A stretch of DNA of 64,000 nucleotides, from assembly GCA_035772405.1 (NCBI GenBank), contig JAYKKM010000439.1:7451501-7515500 (forward strand), given 5' to 3'. This DNA comes from Chrysogorgia sp. JL179-B06 (Eukaryota; Cnidaria; Anthozoa; Scleralcyonacea; Chrysogorgiidae). The notes under the pieces were generated by a model. That model worked only from the letters and a program-made list of their open reading frames with translations. It searched no databases and was not told the origin of the DNA. A program made the position numbers and the translations under genes. Shown here piece after piece: positions 50,315 to 61,880 of the stretch. The stretch's first letter is position 1. Every line of letters starts with the position of its first letter.

Positions 50315-50424
50315 ATTTTCGCTTACCTCAAAACTGGTCTGCTACAACTTGTTTCATCTGTAAAAGAATCTTCTTTTACAGATGAAACAAGTTGTAGCAG
50401 ACCAGTTTTGAGGTAAGCGAAAAT
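50315..50424. mobile_element. Perfect palindrome of two Penelope-like element 3' ends
   Basis: Two 54-bp arms (50315-50368 and 50371-50424) separated by TC are exact reverse complements. Each arm equals the terminal segment found after the stop codons of the PLE copies at 52221-52274 (minus), 55404-55457 (plus) and near 59057-59110 (plus). Confidence 0.85.
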
Positions 50425-50494
50425 CTATTTGCTCTAACTATATGTTGTTGAGCACTCTTTGCATTTCGTAGACCAAAACCTACACGTATAATAT
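50425..50494 (-). mobile_element. PLE terminal repeat (~70 bp), solo
   Basis: Reverse complement of the 71-bp direct terminal repeat at 52150-52220, containing TACGTGTAGGTTTTGGTC at its distal end. It is followed by a short (TA)n at 50492-50507. Confidence 0.8.
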
Positions 50495-50507
50495 ATATAT
50501 ATATATG

Positions 50508-51624
50508 GTAACAGTTTATAATTAGTTATAAATAAAGTGTAATATGCATGGCTTGCCAGAATGCCGAAACAACATCTATTGTTTCGACGGTCTTCCGAAG
50601 TAGTACATGACTTATTGTTTCCTATTACGATACACCTATTGTTTCGACATATCACATTTTCACCTTCATTGAAGTTATCTCATTCAATAAACGTAAATAA
50701 TGGTCCCATATGCGCAATTTCTTTACATATCTTTGTTGGTGTTCATTGTTCTCACGGGGGAGTGATATTTGAAACCTGCGTTTCTAGGTGACGATCATGT
50801 GATGTAGAAGTCACGCTGAATGTCTAACTGGCAAAATCCATCGTCTTAGTCGAGAGGGTAATGTTATACTGAATCCAACTCACAACGTTGTGCTCTTCTT
50901 TGGAGCCGTATATACTAAGCATTCTTTTGTGTAAAGTTCACAAACAAACAAACGCCGTACACGCCGTTGACTAATTTAATTGAACCTGCCTGGTAAATAA
51001 AAAGCACCTAGTACAGCGCTGAACACGATCGTAAGTCGTCGTAAACGTATGTGAATTTATACAATTTTAATCTTAGTCAATTACAATTTTAATCATAGTT
51101 TGTTTGAACTCTTTATTAGAAAACAGTTAACAAACAAACAATCCTAACTCTTACGCTTTTCGTCAATCAGTTCAATTGTTGGCCTTCCAAGTGGCACACC
51201 TAGTAAACTTGCTTCATTTTTCAGTATATTTTCAGCTTCAGCTATAAATAAGGAAAAAAGTATCAATAAAAACAATCTTCGAGCGATGCAAATATCTCTA
51301 GATAAGATATAATATGTCAAGACAAAATAATAACCTCTACATTATATATAAATCGAATCAGTGCATCATTGACAATAGATATATCCTCTTTATTTCAACA
51401 CGGAAATCTCATCATCAATGGTAAAATACAATACAGATGTTCTTCCAGTGAGCCGTGTGTTATGATAATATAAAAATATAATACAAATCTAGTTATTAAC
51501 TTATTAACTCATTTATATACTATAATAAATAATAATTAACTTAAAAATACAATTAAAAAACAACCCTATAGTTGATTAATTAACTGTATACAATACTATA
51601 GAAGCATTACTTAGCTCTCCACCA
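50508..51624. other. AT-rich intergenic, nothing recognised
   Basis: Short frames on both strands show no family signature. TTGTTTCGAC recurs at about 50579 and 50639 with CTATTACGATACACC-type spacers. Confidence 0.4.
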
Positions 51625-51740
51625 GAGTCTCAGTAGCTCAATGGTTATAGAGCGTCCCTGAAGGTAATCAAAACAAGTTACATGTTCGATCCCTATATGG
51701 GAAACATTTTCTGAAGATTTGAGCTTGACGATCGTCCATA
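51625..51740 (+). mobile_element. tRNA-derived SINE
   Basis: The head carries an A-box-like TAGCTCAATGGTTATAGAGCG and a B-box-like TGTTCGATCCC with tRNA-like spacing, followed by GATTTGAGCTTGACGATCGT. A functional tRNA cloverleaf is not evident. Same family as 47841-47900, and head-related to 51972-52066 (minus). Confidence 0.65.
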
Positions 51741-51971
51741 TATCGTCTGTCTACTCCAAGCTCCACGTTCACTACATCAGTGTACTATAACATAACCAAT
51801 TTTGTTTCAACACCCATAGCGTGCATGATACTTGGCTGCGCATGGCTGAGCTTTTGCAGGTCCTTGATTGATAGCAGTATGTAAAATATGCATATTTATT
51901 CTTACTAAACAAGTTTATAACCTGCATAATGGCAACTTTATTAAATGAATTAATAAAAATAATAAAAAATA

Positions 51972-52066
51972 TATAATAATAATAATAATCCTGGACATGC
52001 AGGAATCGAACCGGTACCTTCTGATTGCCGTTGAGACGCTCTAACTATTGTGCTATCGAGACTCAG
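51972..52066 (-). mobile_element. tRNA-derived SINE with (ATT)n tail
   Basis: On the minus strand: a GAGTCTCGATAGCACAATAG head with TTAGAGCG (A box), GGTTCGATTCC (B box), then CATGTCCAGG and (ATT)n. The (ATT)n tail resembles that of the LINE-like end at 43246-43407, hinting at the mobilising LINE. Confidence 0.65.
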
Positions 52067-52097
52067 ATAGAAAGCATGGTTACAATGGTGTACTGTT

Positions 52098-52100
<3 letters not shown>

Positions 52101-52150
<50 letters not shown>
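52101..52150. repeat. (TA)n microsatellite flanking a PLE
   Basis: A 50-bp TA tract directly adjoining the PLE terminal repeat. Confidence 0.95.
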
Positions 52151-52152
<2 letters not shown>

Positions 52153-54632
52153 GTGTAGGTTTTGGTCTACGAAATGCAAAGAGTGCTCAACAACATATAG
52201 TTAGAGCAAATAATAGATTTTCGCTTACCTCAAAACTGGTCTGCTACAACTTGTTTCATCTGTAAAAGAATCTTCAGGCAGTGACAATATCGAAAGGGAT
52301 GACCGCTTATTTATAGGCTTTCTGCCGGAAAGTGGGGGCGTATGTGGGGGACAAAGCATGAGGTCATGGCTTTGTTTGCGTTGATTACGCGAAATTTATT
52401 ACGATGACGACACTGTGAAATTATTTCCGCTCTTTTGTTGAGTAAACTATTCTTATTTTTTTCTTTTAAAATACAAAATTTTTCTTCTAAACATAAATTG
52501 CATCGTTTTGATCCTCCTGTGTACGAAATAGAATGTTTTAGAATTTGCCAATTAATACTGAAATCTTTATTGTTTTCTTTCAATGTCCAAATATATTTCG
52601 AAAGTTCGGTGTCATTTTCATGCTTTTTATGTTGAAAAGATTTAGTGTGGTTGGCCAATCGCTCTTTGAATGTGGTTGCAGTCATACCAATGTAGTGTTT
52701 TATTTCGTTTGTGATGTTTACTGTCACTGTTGCTTTGTATACTGTCTCTAGTCATGCATTGTTCTTGAAGCGGGCAAATGGTGTTCTCTCTACAACTGCA
52801 ATTAGTAGTGTCCCTATCCTGCGGTTTGATGTTCCTAGCTATGCGTGCATTGTGCTTAGTGATTATTGACTTAACATTGTTCATGCAGCTGTAACTTACT
52901 TTAACTGTATTTCTGTTAAAAATCTTATGGAGCTTGTGGTGCGGAGGGAAATGTTTGTCAATTAGGCTAAGGAAATTACGTCCTATGTTAGTGCTGACAC
53001 TCTTGCTAAATGGTGGGTTGAACCAAATGATATTGCGTTGCCTATTCCTACGTGGTCGTTGCGGTGTATCATGAGTGTAGCTAAGTTCATGATTAAAGTT
53101 GCTGTGCCTAAGCGCGTTCTGATATAAGGGTGCAGCTTCCTGAAAAGTTTGCTCATCTGACGAAAGGAGTTTAATGCGTTTGTTAATTGATGCAGGTAGT
53201 TGCCTTGTTATGCTTGGTGGATGGTTAGAGCATATTAGAGTGCATATTTATGTATAGCGGATCGTCATTGGGCTTCCTATAGGGCCTATAGTTTCCATTG
53301 TTAAGGTCGAAAGTTACATCTAAAAAGTTTACTATACGTAAATTTGATTCGGCGGTGATTTTTAGGTCAAATTGCTCGAAAATTTTGTGGAGATCTTTTC
53401 TTGTTTTGTCTGCTAAACGTGCTGATTTACTTTTTATGATAGCCAAACCGTCATCTCTATATAGGCCGATGCTTTCTTTGCCAAATTTCTTACTTAGGTG
53501 GTTTAAAATGAAAAGGCCTACGAGCTCACAAATTTCCGCGCCGTCGAAACTGCCCATGGTAACGTCGAACAAATTCTTGCTATCTTTTTTTATCCATGAA
53601 ATTCCGCTATTGAAAAGGAGAGATTTTCTAGCGTGTTTTATTATTGAAATGTTGTTTTGAGGTATGGTAGCCAAATTTGAAGCCCAGGACAGAGCTTGGT
53701 CCAATAGTTTTTCAGAAATAGATGGATAGAAATCGACAATGTCAAATGAAATGAAACTGTGTCTGTCCTTATCTTTTATATTGCCAAACCACTCAATAAC
53801 TTGTTTTGTATTTCTCCATTGATTTAAATTCAGTTTTTGTCTCAAATTAGAATTAATTTTGTCCAAAATAGCTTTGCTTAGTTTTCCGGATTCGCTTTTG
53901 GCGGGGTTAATTAATCGACATTTTGGGTTGTTTTCGAAATTTTCTTTGTGGTCTTTTAAAGATATAAATGCTTCGCGTTTTTTCATTTTTTCAATTCTGT
54001 CGCCGATTCCTAAATTGTTCGAAATGTCTTTTAGTTCTGAGTCAATTTCATCTATAGAGTCCTCGGATCCATGCTTATATGTTTTTGTGATGTTGTCATG
54101 TAAGAGATTGTTGTATATGTCGGGCGGGGTTTCATAAATATTCCGAGTTTTGTCTGCAAAAATGAAAATGTTGGGAGACGTATTAATTTTCTTTAAATCG
54201 TTAGCCAAAGATTTCTGAAATTGTTTCCTATCATGGCCGGAATTGTACATTCTCGATTAGTTTTATAAGTTCGTCTTCGAAGGGTTTCATATCTGGAATC
54301 GAAGGAGGTGTTTTGTTGGACGCAAGGCCGAAATGGTTCTTTTGGTTCTCACTATTTTTGTTTTTAAGAACGAAATTGGCTTTCCATCTCATACGTTTTA
54401 ATACACTTTCCACTTTTTCAATCAAATTCTTCAAATAAGCGTCCTGTGATGGTATAGGGATATTCTTTAGCGAATAGTCAAATCGAAATTGCCGCATTTT
54501 AAGGTTAGATAGGAATGAATAACGTAAACAAGAGTGCACAACCGATATACGGGTGCAAATATACGTGTAGGTTTTGGTCTACGAAATGCAAAGAGTGCTC
54601 AACAACATATAGTTAGAGCAAATAATAGATTT
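52150..54632 (-). mobile_element. Penelope-like element (PLE) with 71-bp direct terminal repeats
   Basis: On the minus strand this unit runs terminal repeat (54632-54562), leader, RT, linker, GIY-YIG endonuclease, 3' UTR and a second copy of the same terminal repeat (52220-52150). The two 71-bp repeats are in direct orientation, matching the pLTR organisation known for Penelope elements. The outer left side abuts (TA)n. The right side abuts an inverted 5'-truncated copy at 54633, a configuration also known for PLEs. The coding region is broken by frameshifts, so this copy is not autonomous. Confidence 0.87.
52311..54539 (-). pseudogene. PLE reverse transcriptase / GIY-YIG endonuclease, frameshifted
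   Basis: The product would copy RNA into DNA and cut the target with a GIY-YIG nuclease. Four frame segments line up: 54539-54231 (N-terminal), 54250-53225 (RT core), about 53216-52760 (linker, no usable ATG at its start) and 52727-52311 (endonuclease). In the RT segment, motif A is SFDIVDFYPSIS (D170), motif B includes GSFDGAEICEL and motif C is YRDDG (264-268), the PLE form of YxDD. The linker has clustered cysteines (CSCRENTICPLQEQC) and the nuclease has YIG with KERLANH. Breaks: a frame change near 54240; a ~10-nt local duplication near 53230; and a 2-nt loss near 52755 relative to the copy at 54633-55457. The nuclease segment is otherwise intact to its stop at 52311. Confidence 0.85.
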
Positions 54633-55457
54633 GTAATATCATTTGGTTCAACCCACCATTTAGCAAGAGTGTCAGCACTAACATAGGACGTAATTTCCTT
54701 AGCCTAATTGACAAACATTTCCCTCCGCACCACAAGCTCCATAAGATTTTTAACAGAAATACAGTTAAAGTAAGTTACAGCTGCATGAACAATGTTAAGT
54801 CAATAATCACTAAGCACAATGCACGCATAGCTAGGAACATCAAACCGCAGGATAGGGACACTACTAATTGCAGTTGTAGAGAGAACACCATTTGCCCGCT
54901 TCAAGAACAATGCATGACTAGAGACATAGTATACAAAGCAACAGTGACAGTAAACATCACAAACGAAATAAAACACTACATTGGTATGACTGCAACCACA
55001 TTCAAAGAGCGATTGGCCAACCACACTAAATCTTTTCAACATAAAAAGCATGAAAATGACACCGAACTTTCGAAATATATTTGGACATTGAAAGAAAACA
55101 ATAAAGATTTCAGTATTAATTGGCAAATTCTAAAACATTCTATTTCGTACACAGGAGGATCAAAACGATGCAATTTATGTTTAGAAGAAAAATTTTGTAT
55201 TTTAAAAGAAAAAAATAAGAATAGTTTACTCAACAAAAGAGCGGAAATAATTTCACAGTGTCGTCATCGTAATAAATTTCGCGTAATCAACGCAAACAAA
55301 GCCATGACCTCATGCTTTGTCCCCCACATACGCCCCCACTTTCCGGCAGAAAGCCTATAAATAAGCGGTCATCCCTTTCGATATTGTCACTGCCTGAAGA
55401 TTCTTTTACAGATGAAACAAGTTGTAGCAGACCAGTTTTGAGGTAAGCGAAAATCTA
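54633..55457 (+). mobile_element. 5'-truncated PLE copy, inverted relative to the 52150-54632 copy
   Basis: The sequence matches the linker, endonuclease and 3' end of the adjacent PLE on the opposite strand, starting at the point equivalent to 53033. It ends with the PLE terminal segment at 55457 and then (TA)n. It lacks the RT domain. Confidence 0.85.
54785..55360 (+). CDS. PLE linker and GIY-YIG endonuclease domain, open fragment (191 aa)
   Basis: Uninterrupted C-terminal part of a PLE polyprotein. The cysteine cluster at C29, C31, C37 and C43 is the PLE linker; IVYKATV (48-54) replaces the GIY motif and YIG is at 65-67. R76 and H80 in KERLANH match the catalytic region, and a further CxxC (RCNLC) lies near residue 140. 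The ATG at 54785 is internal to the original polyprotein, and the frame is open upstream to about the truncation. It is probably not expressed as a separate protein. It provides the unbroken version against which the 2-nt loss in the adjacent copy is seen. Confidence 0.75.
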   Translation: MNNVKSIITKHNARIARNIKPQDRDTTNCSCRENTICPLQEQCMTRDIVYKATVTVNITNEIKHYIGMTATTFKERLANHTKSFQHKKHENDTELSKYIWTLKENNKDFSINWQILKHSISYTGGSKRCNLCLEEKFCILKEKNKNSLLNKRAEIISQCRHRNKFRVINANKAMTSCFVPHIRPHFPAESL

Positions 55458-55480
55458 TATATATATATATATATATATAA
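55458..55480. repeat. (TA)n at PLE 3' end
   Basis: Short TA tract directly after the PLE terminal segment. Confidence 0.9.
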
Positions 55481-55485
55481 TAAAA

Positions 55486-55677
55486 TTACTAAATTTTCAG
55501 TCAATTACTGTCACCTTCATCAGAGTTAAAAATATAAAATACAAAATATGTACAATGCCAAGTTGTTAAAATAGAGCCTATATATATACAATTAACAACT
55601 TGGCATTGTACATATTTTATATTTTATATATTTTAACTCTGATGAAGGTCACAGTTAGTGACTGAAAATCTAGTAAT
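55486..55677. mobile_element. 192-bp inverted-repeat element with paired CTGATGA...GAAA motifs
   Basis: Arms 55486-55569 and 55592-55677 are near-exact reverse complements around a 22-bp centre. Each arm carries CTGATGAAGG followed by a stem-loop and GAAA (minus strand 55495-55523; plus strand 55639-55667). No protein is encoded. The family is not identified. Confidence 0.7.
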
Positions 55678-55734
55678 AAAGTTTTTAGATCAGATTCAAA
55701 CCGTTTATTTTATCATGTTAAATATTGATCGCCT

Positions 55735-56130
55735 TTTTAGTGCTCAATAAAAACTGCAAAATAGAGCTGCTAGAATTATTTTGAACATGAGCAATGACGT
55801 AAATCATTCTATTGCTTTACGTACATTGGGCTGGGAGCCACTCATGAAACAGAAAGGAAGAAAGCTAAGGCAAAAATGATGTATAAAGTATTAAATAAAA
55901 TGGGTCCCAAATCACTCACTAATCTTTTTTCATACAAAAGTGAGAAAACAAATTACAACCTTCGGGACATTTCAAGTGGTCTTAGTTTACCAAAACCGCG
56001 TACTAACAATATGAAAATAGTTTCATGTATGACGGAGCCAACCTTTGGAATTCTATTCCAAAGGAAATTAGGGAAAGCAAAACTCTTTCTTCCTTTCGAA
56101 ATAAAATCACTGCTCACATCATTGACATAG
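55735..56130 (+). pseudogene. LINE C-terminal relic
   Basis: Frames around 55760-55870 read LQ-NRAARIILNMSNDVNH and LGWEPLMKQ, and the 84-codon frame at 55876-56130 continues MMYKVLNKMGPKSLTNLFSY. This is the typical region after the RT domain of Jockey/CR1-type LINEs. Frame changes occur before 55876 and around 56030. It is a decayed 5'-truncated copy of a different family from the LINE at 56521. Confidence 0.65.
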
Positions 56131-56233
56131 AGTAATAAATAACTTGACGTGCCTGTAAACTAAAATTCTAATAACGTTCTTATCATATAAATAATTTAAT
56201 ATTCTATACTATATATAGTTCGTGAGAACTCGT

Positions 56234-58156
<1,923 letters not shown>

Positions 58157-58351
58157 TCTATATATATGTACTAAGGATTTATGGTGAAGGAAAATTTCGA
58201 GTGTGGAAATATATACATTTTAAGACCTAACCGGGACCAGCTGCGAAAAATGCAACTTCAAGGCCTTCCGGTCAGGAATTGAACCCGCGACCCGACGCCA
58301 GTGCAGTGCTCCGACCACCGAGCCACGGAAGCCGTTGCCGAGAGCCTAGTC
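58157..58351 (-). mobile_element. tRNA-derived SINE with (TAGA)n tail
   Basis: On the minus strand the order is head (58351-58325), A box TGGCTCGGTGG (58325-58315), B box GGGTTCAATTCC (58286-58275), body and then (TAGA)n. Its tail and the LINE's tail meet in the same tetranucleotide array from opposite strands. Confidence 0.75.
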
Positions 58352-58384
58352 ATATGTATATGTATATATGTATAAAGTTTTTTG

Positions 58385-58386
<2 letters not shown>

Positions 58387-58434
<48 letters not shown>

Positions 58435-58465
58435 AAGTTTTTTTATCTAGATCAGCTTCAAATTA

Positions 58466-58508
<43 letters not shown>
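58387..58508. repeat. (TA)n-rich segment
   Basis: Two TA tracts separated by TAAAGTTTTTTTATCTAGATC. Confidence 0.85.
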
Positions 58509-58510
<2 letters not shown>

Positions 58511-58525
58511 CTATATATATATATA

Positions 58526-58596
58526 TATCTACTAGAGACTATATATATCTATAGAGACTATATATATCTACTAGATCTATATATATCTACTAGAGA
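58526..58596 (+). repeat. Short tandem repeat of CTACTAGAGAC and TA-rich spacers
   Basis: Three to four imperfect copies. The repeated CTAGAGACA is the first sequence of the adjoining truncated PLE copy, as if its truncation point had been amplified. Confidence 0.7.
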
Positions 58597-59110
58597 CAAG
58601 TATACAAAGCAACAGTGACAGTAAACATCACAAACGAAATAAAACACTACATTGGTATGACTGCAACCACATTCAAAGAGCGATTGGCCAACCACACTCT
58701 AAATCTTTTTCAACATAAAAAAAGCATGAAAAATGACACCGAACTTTCGAAATATATTTGGACATTGAAAGAAAACAATAAAGATTTCAGTATTAATTGG
58801 CAAATTCTAAAACATTCTATTTCGTACACAGGAGGATCAAAACGATGCAATTTATGTTTAGAAAAAAATAAGAATAGTTTACTCAACAAAAGAGCGGAAA
58901 TAATTTCACAGTGTCGTCATCGTAATAAATTTCGCGTAATCAACGCAAACAAAGCCATGACCTCATGCTTTGTCCCCCACATACGCCCCCACTTTCCGGC
59001 AGAAAGCCTATAAATAAGCGGTCATCCCTTTCGATATTGTCACTGCCTGAAGATTCTTTTACAGATGAAACAAGTTGTAGCAGACCAGTTTTGAGGTAAG
59101 CGAAAATCTA
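58590..59110 (+). mobile_element. Third PLE copy, 5'-truncated (GIY-YIG tail)
   Basis: Starts at the CTAGAGACA point of the endonuclease region and ends with the same terminal segment followed by (TA)n. The 132-codon frame at 58615-59013 retains the YIG and KERLANH region, but small insertions near 58700-58735 and a ~27-bp deletion near 58864 (removing the second half of the CNLC-LEEKFC region) make it defective. Confidence 0.85.
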
Positions 59111-59332
<222 letters not shown>

Positions 59333-59334
<2 letters not shown>

Positions 59335-59440
59335 CAAAGTGAAAAGGTGGTAAACTGCCAAGAATTTAGTGACGAGATACTGACGTTTCGAGCGGAGCCC
59401 TTCATCAGAGTAAGACCTGTCTACGCAGCACTCTACTTTT
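59333..59440 (-). mobile_element. ~108-bp island with hammerhead-like core between two (TA)n tracts
   Basis: On the minus strand it reads CTGATGAAGGGCTCCGCTCG then AAACGTC (59408-59382), a core plus short stem arrangement matching the one in other repeats here. It has no coding capacity. It is probably a solo terminal repeat or a 3' end of a retroelement. Confidence 0.55.
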
Positions 59441-59591
<151 letters not shown>

Positions 59592-59639
59592 TGTCTATGC
59601 GGCAGTCACTATATATATCAGTCATTATATATCAGTATA

Positions 59640-60252
59640 ATAATGGTGGAAAAGAGGTGGAAAGTATGAAACTCCACGGGCAGTTTGAGAGAGATACAAA
59701 GAATTGAAAACAGAAGAATCACGGAATTAGTTAGGTAAAGGCGATCTCAAGCAAGAAACACAAAGCCTAAAGTTGTGCAGCAGCTATCAATCGCTAAATA
59801 TAAATCAATCGCTAAATATAAATCAATCGCTAAATATAAATCAATCGCTAAATATAAATCAATCGCTAAATATAAACTTCATCAAGAAGAGCATAAATGG
59901 GTCGGATGTCTCGGATAAAATGTAGGTTATTTGGAGAGAAGGTGGAGAGTGGTGCATATTGTAAGTGCATGTATCGTGCTGGCACAGAAAGATTACAAGT
60001 ACAAAATGCAGGAGACATGAAAAAGTGAGTCTGAATCTTCATTGTACCCTCTGTAGAAATTTCGGCTTAGAAGTCAGTGATAAATGGTACCAGCACAAAG
60101 CGGACAGTGTGGTAAAGAACAAGAGGGTCAAAATCCTATGGGACATCCACACCCAAATAGATCGAGAAATCAAGCAAGAGAAGAATGAGTGTACCATCAT
60201 AGATATGGCAAACCTCGGTTATTATAATCTGGTGCAGAAAAAAATTAACTAA
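59640..60252 (+). pseudogene. Decayed LINE C-terminal region (restriction-like endonuclease type)
   Basis: Fragments in order read [10 protein letters not shown] (about 59670-59700), LRKGDL-like, SIAKYK repeats, then a degenerate Cys motif (CRLFGEKVES), LHCTLCRNFGLEVSDKWYQH, VKILWDIHTQIDREI and CTIIDMANLG. These resemble the C-terminal part of RT proteins of the R2/R4/NeSL type, whose PD...D-type nuclease ends in IIDIAIPGD. Here the PD-containing stretch is deleted (EIKQEKNECTIID) and several stops and frame changes occur. The family assignment rests on remembered similarity. Confidence 0.55.
59786..59875 (+). repeat. 18-bp minisatellite, 5 copies, inside the LINE relic
   Basis: ATCAATCGCTAAATATAA repeated five times almost perfectly. 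The unit is a multiple of three and encodes SIAKYK in frame with the surrounding relic. Confidence 0.92.
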
Positions 60253-60556
60253 CTGAACTAGTAGAAGTAGCTAGAATGTGGAATAAAAAGACCATATTGG
60301 TACTAATTATAATAGGTGCCATGACGTCCGTAAATTTTTGAATATGTAAACACTCTGAAATGGCATTTCCAGTATTTTTTGAGCGCGTGCATCAGTGATC
60401 AACTTGACCCAGTCTCCCAAAATGCAACCATCTCCGACGCGAGGAGGTCTGGGCACAAGAAAGCGTGCAATTACAACTGGGCATAAACTGGATAATTAAT
60501 TTTAACGTATGACAACTGGCGATTATCAAAGGAGGCCCTGACATCCTCCAAAAACC
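60253..60556. other. Intergenic, nothing recognised
   Basis: Sequence upstream of the 18S-like fragment. I could not align it to the neighbouring part of 18S rRNA. Confidence 0.35.
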
Positions 60557-60621
60557 GTCAGAGGTGAAATTCTTGGACCGGTGGAAGACGAACCAATGCG
60601 AAAGCATTTGCCAATAATGTT
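60557..60621 (+). pseudogene. 18S rRNA fragment (~65 nt)
   Basis: GTCAGAGGTGAAATTCTTGG, then GAAGACGAAC and TGCGAAAGCATTTGCCAA, then AATGTT. This is the universally conserved eukaryotic small-subunit rRNA segment from the central region, with substitutions in the less conserved positions. No other part of 18S is present, so it is a dispersed fragment. Confidence 0.8.
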
Positions 60622-61087
60622 ATAATTTGATTAAATAGAACAATGGGCGCACTATATATGTGGATTCTATATGGATCGATGCAGACTACCTCCACCTGTG
60701 GAAGAAAAACGACTTTTCTGAATGATAATAACCTGAACGAAACATAACTTATGTAGTTACTAAAATTGCACTTTGTCTACTCTATATTTCATTTAAAAGT
60801 CATTAATTCACCATATTTTTATCTTAATTTAAATCCACTTAACGTGGCGCCTGATATGTAACTAAGTTCCTTATCTAAACTTTCAGGATACTATCTTGAC
60901 AAAGTACATGTTTTCAGTTTGTCTAGCCATTGTGAGATTTAAAATTATTTCCTGTTTTTCCACAAAATAAGTACGTAGATGATGTTATCAACTGTTTTCA
61001 AAGCATTTTGCTTGCCTAGTTCGCAAAAGGTTGGTCACGCTCAAAGGCTTAATAAGTATTAACAAATAATTTCCCAGGTGATAAATC
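60622..61087. other. Intergenic, nothing recognised
   Basis: AT-rich, with no frame or repeat of note. Confidence 0.35.
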
Positions 61088-61772
61088 AGACATAGTTTGA
61101 CGCTACTCTGGCTTTTAAAAAGTTTTTTGAACGTAACTTTAAAAGTTACTGTCCATGACCCAACGTTTCGACACTCCAGTCTAGTATCTTCATCAGGGGT
61201 GATCGTTGTAAAGTTAGGATTCCTATTTATACCCTCATAGAAACCGATGATGACGTTATCTATTAACACGATGCAAATAAGCTTAATGGTAATAAACCAC
61301 CGTCATCGCGATTCAATGGGGCGTGGGCGCTATTGATATGCCAAGCCTCCAGACAACGTCTCTGATTGTACCGCGGATTAGTCATGGTAATAATTTTGGA
61401 ATTTTCCCACGCAATCTCATGGTAGGTTACGCACGCGTGCTCCGACAAAGCAGAATTTTCCTTTTTTGAAAAGAAAACATACTTTTGGTGTTGTTTAAAC
61501 GCGTACGAAACTGGAGGTTTGACATATCAATAGCGCCCACGCCCCATTGAATCGCGATGGCGGTGGTTTATTACCATAAGCTTATTTGCATCGTGTTAAT
61601 AGATAACGTCATCATCGGTTTCTATAGGGTATAAATAGGGATCCTAACTTTACAACGATCACCCCTGCTAAAGACACGATATTGGAGTGTCGAAACGTTG
61701 GGTCATGGACAGTAACTTTTAAAGTTATGTTCAAAAAACGTTTTAAAGCCAGAGTAGCGTCAAACTATGTCT
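61088..61772. mobile_element. 685-bp element with ~265-bp inverted arms
   Basis: Left arm 61088-61352 and right arm 61511-61772 are about 90% or more reverse complements by eye, enclosing a 158-bp centre. Near the outer end each arm has the hammerhead-like block: minus 61165-61196 with intact CTGATGA and GAAAC, and plus 61665-61696 where the core has become CTGCTAA. No transposase frame is present. It could be a foldback element or two terminal repeats in inverted orientation. Confidence 0.75.
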
Positions 61773-61848
61773 AATAAGCGTTGTATGTTGTTCTGCTATC
61801 CTAACTCTTGAATATAATATAGCAGATTTATACATAATCACTTTATCC

Positions 61849-61878
<30 letters not shown>
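61849..61878. repeat. (TA)n at LINE 3' end
   Basis: Short TA tract adjoining the minus-strand LINE tail. Confidence 0.9.

Positions 61879-61880
<2 letters not shown>

Noticed and set aside
51625..52066. Functional tRNA genes
   Set aside because: A and B boxes are present, but no cloverleaf or acceptor stem could be folded, and the bodies and tails are SINE-like.
60392..60607. 71-codon minus frame over the 18S-like segment
   Set aside because: Overlaps a clear rRNA-derived fragment; no protein similarity.
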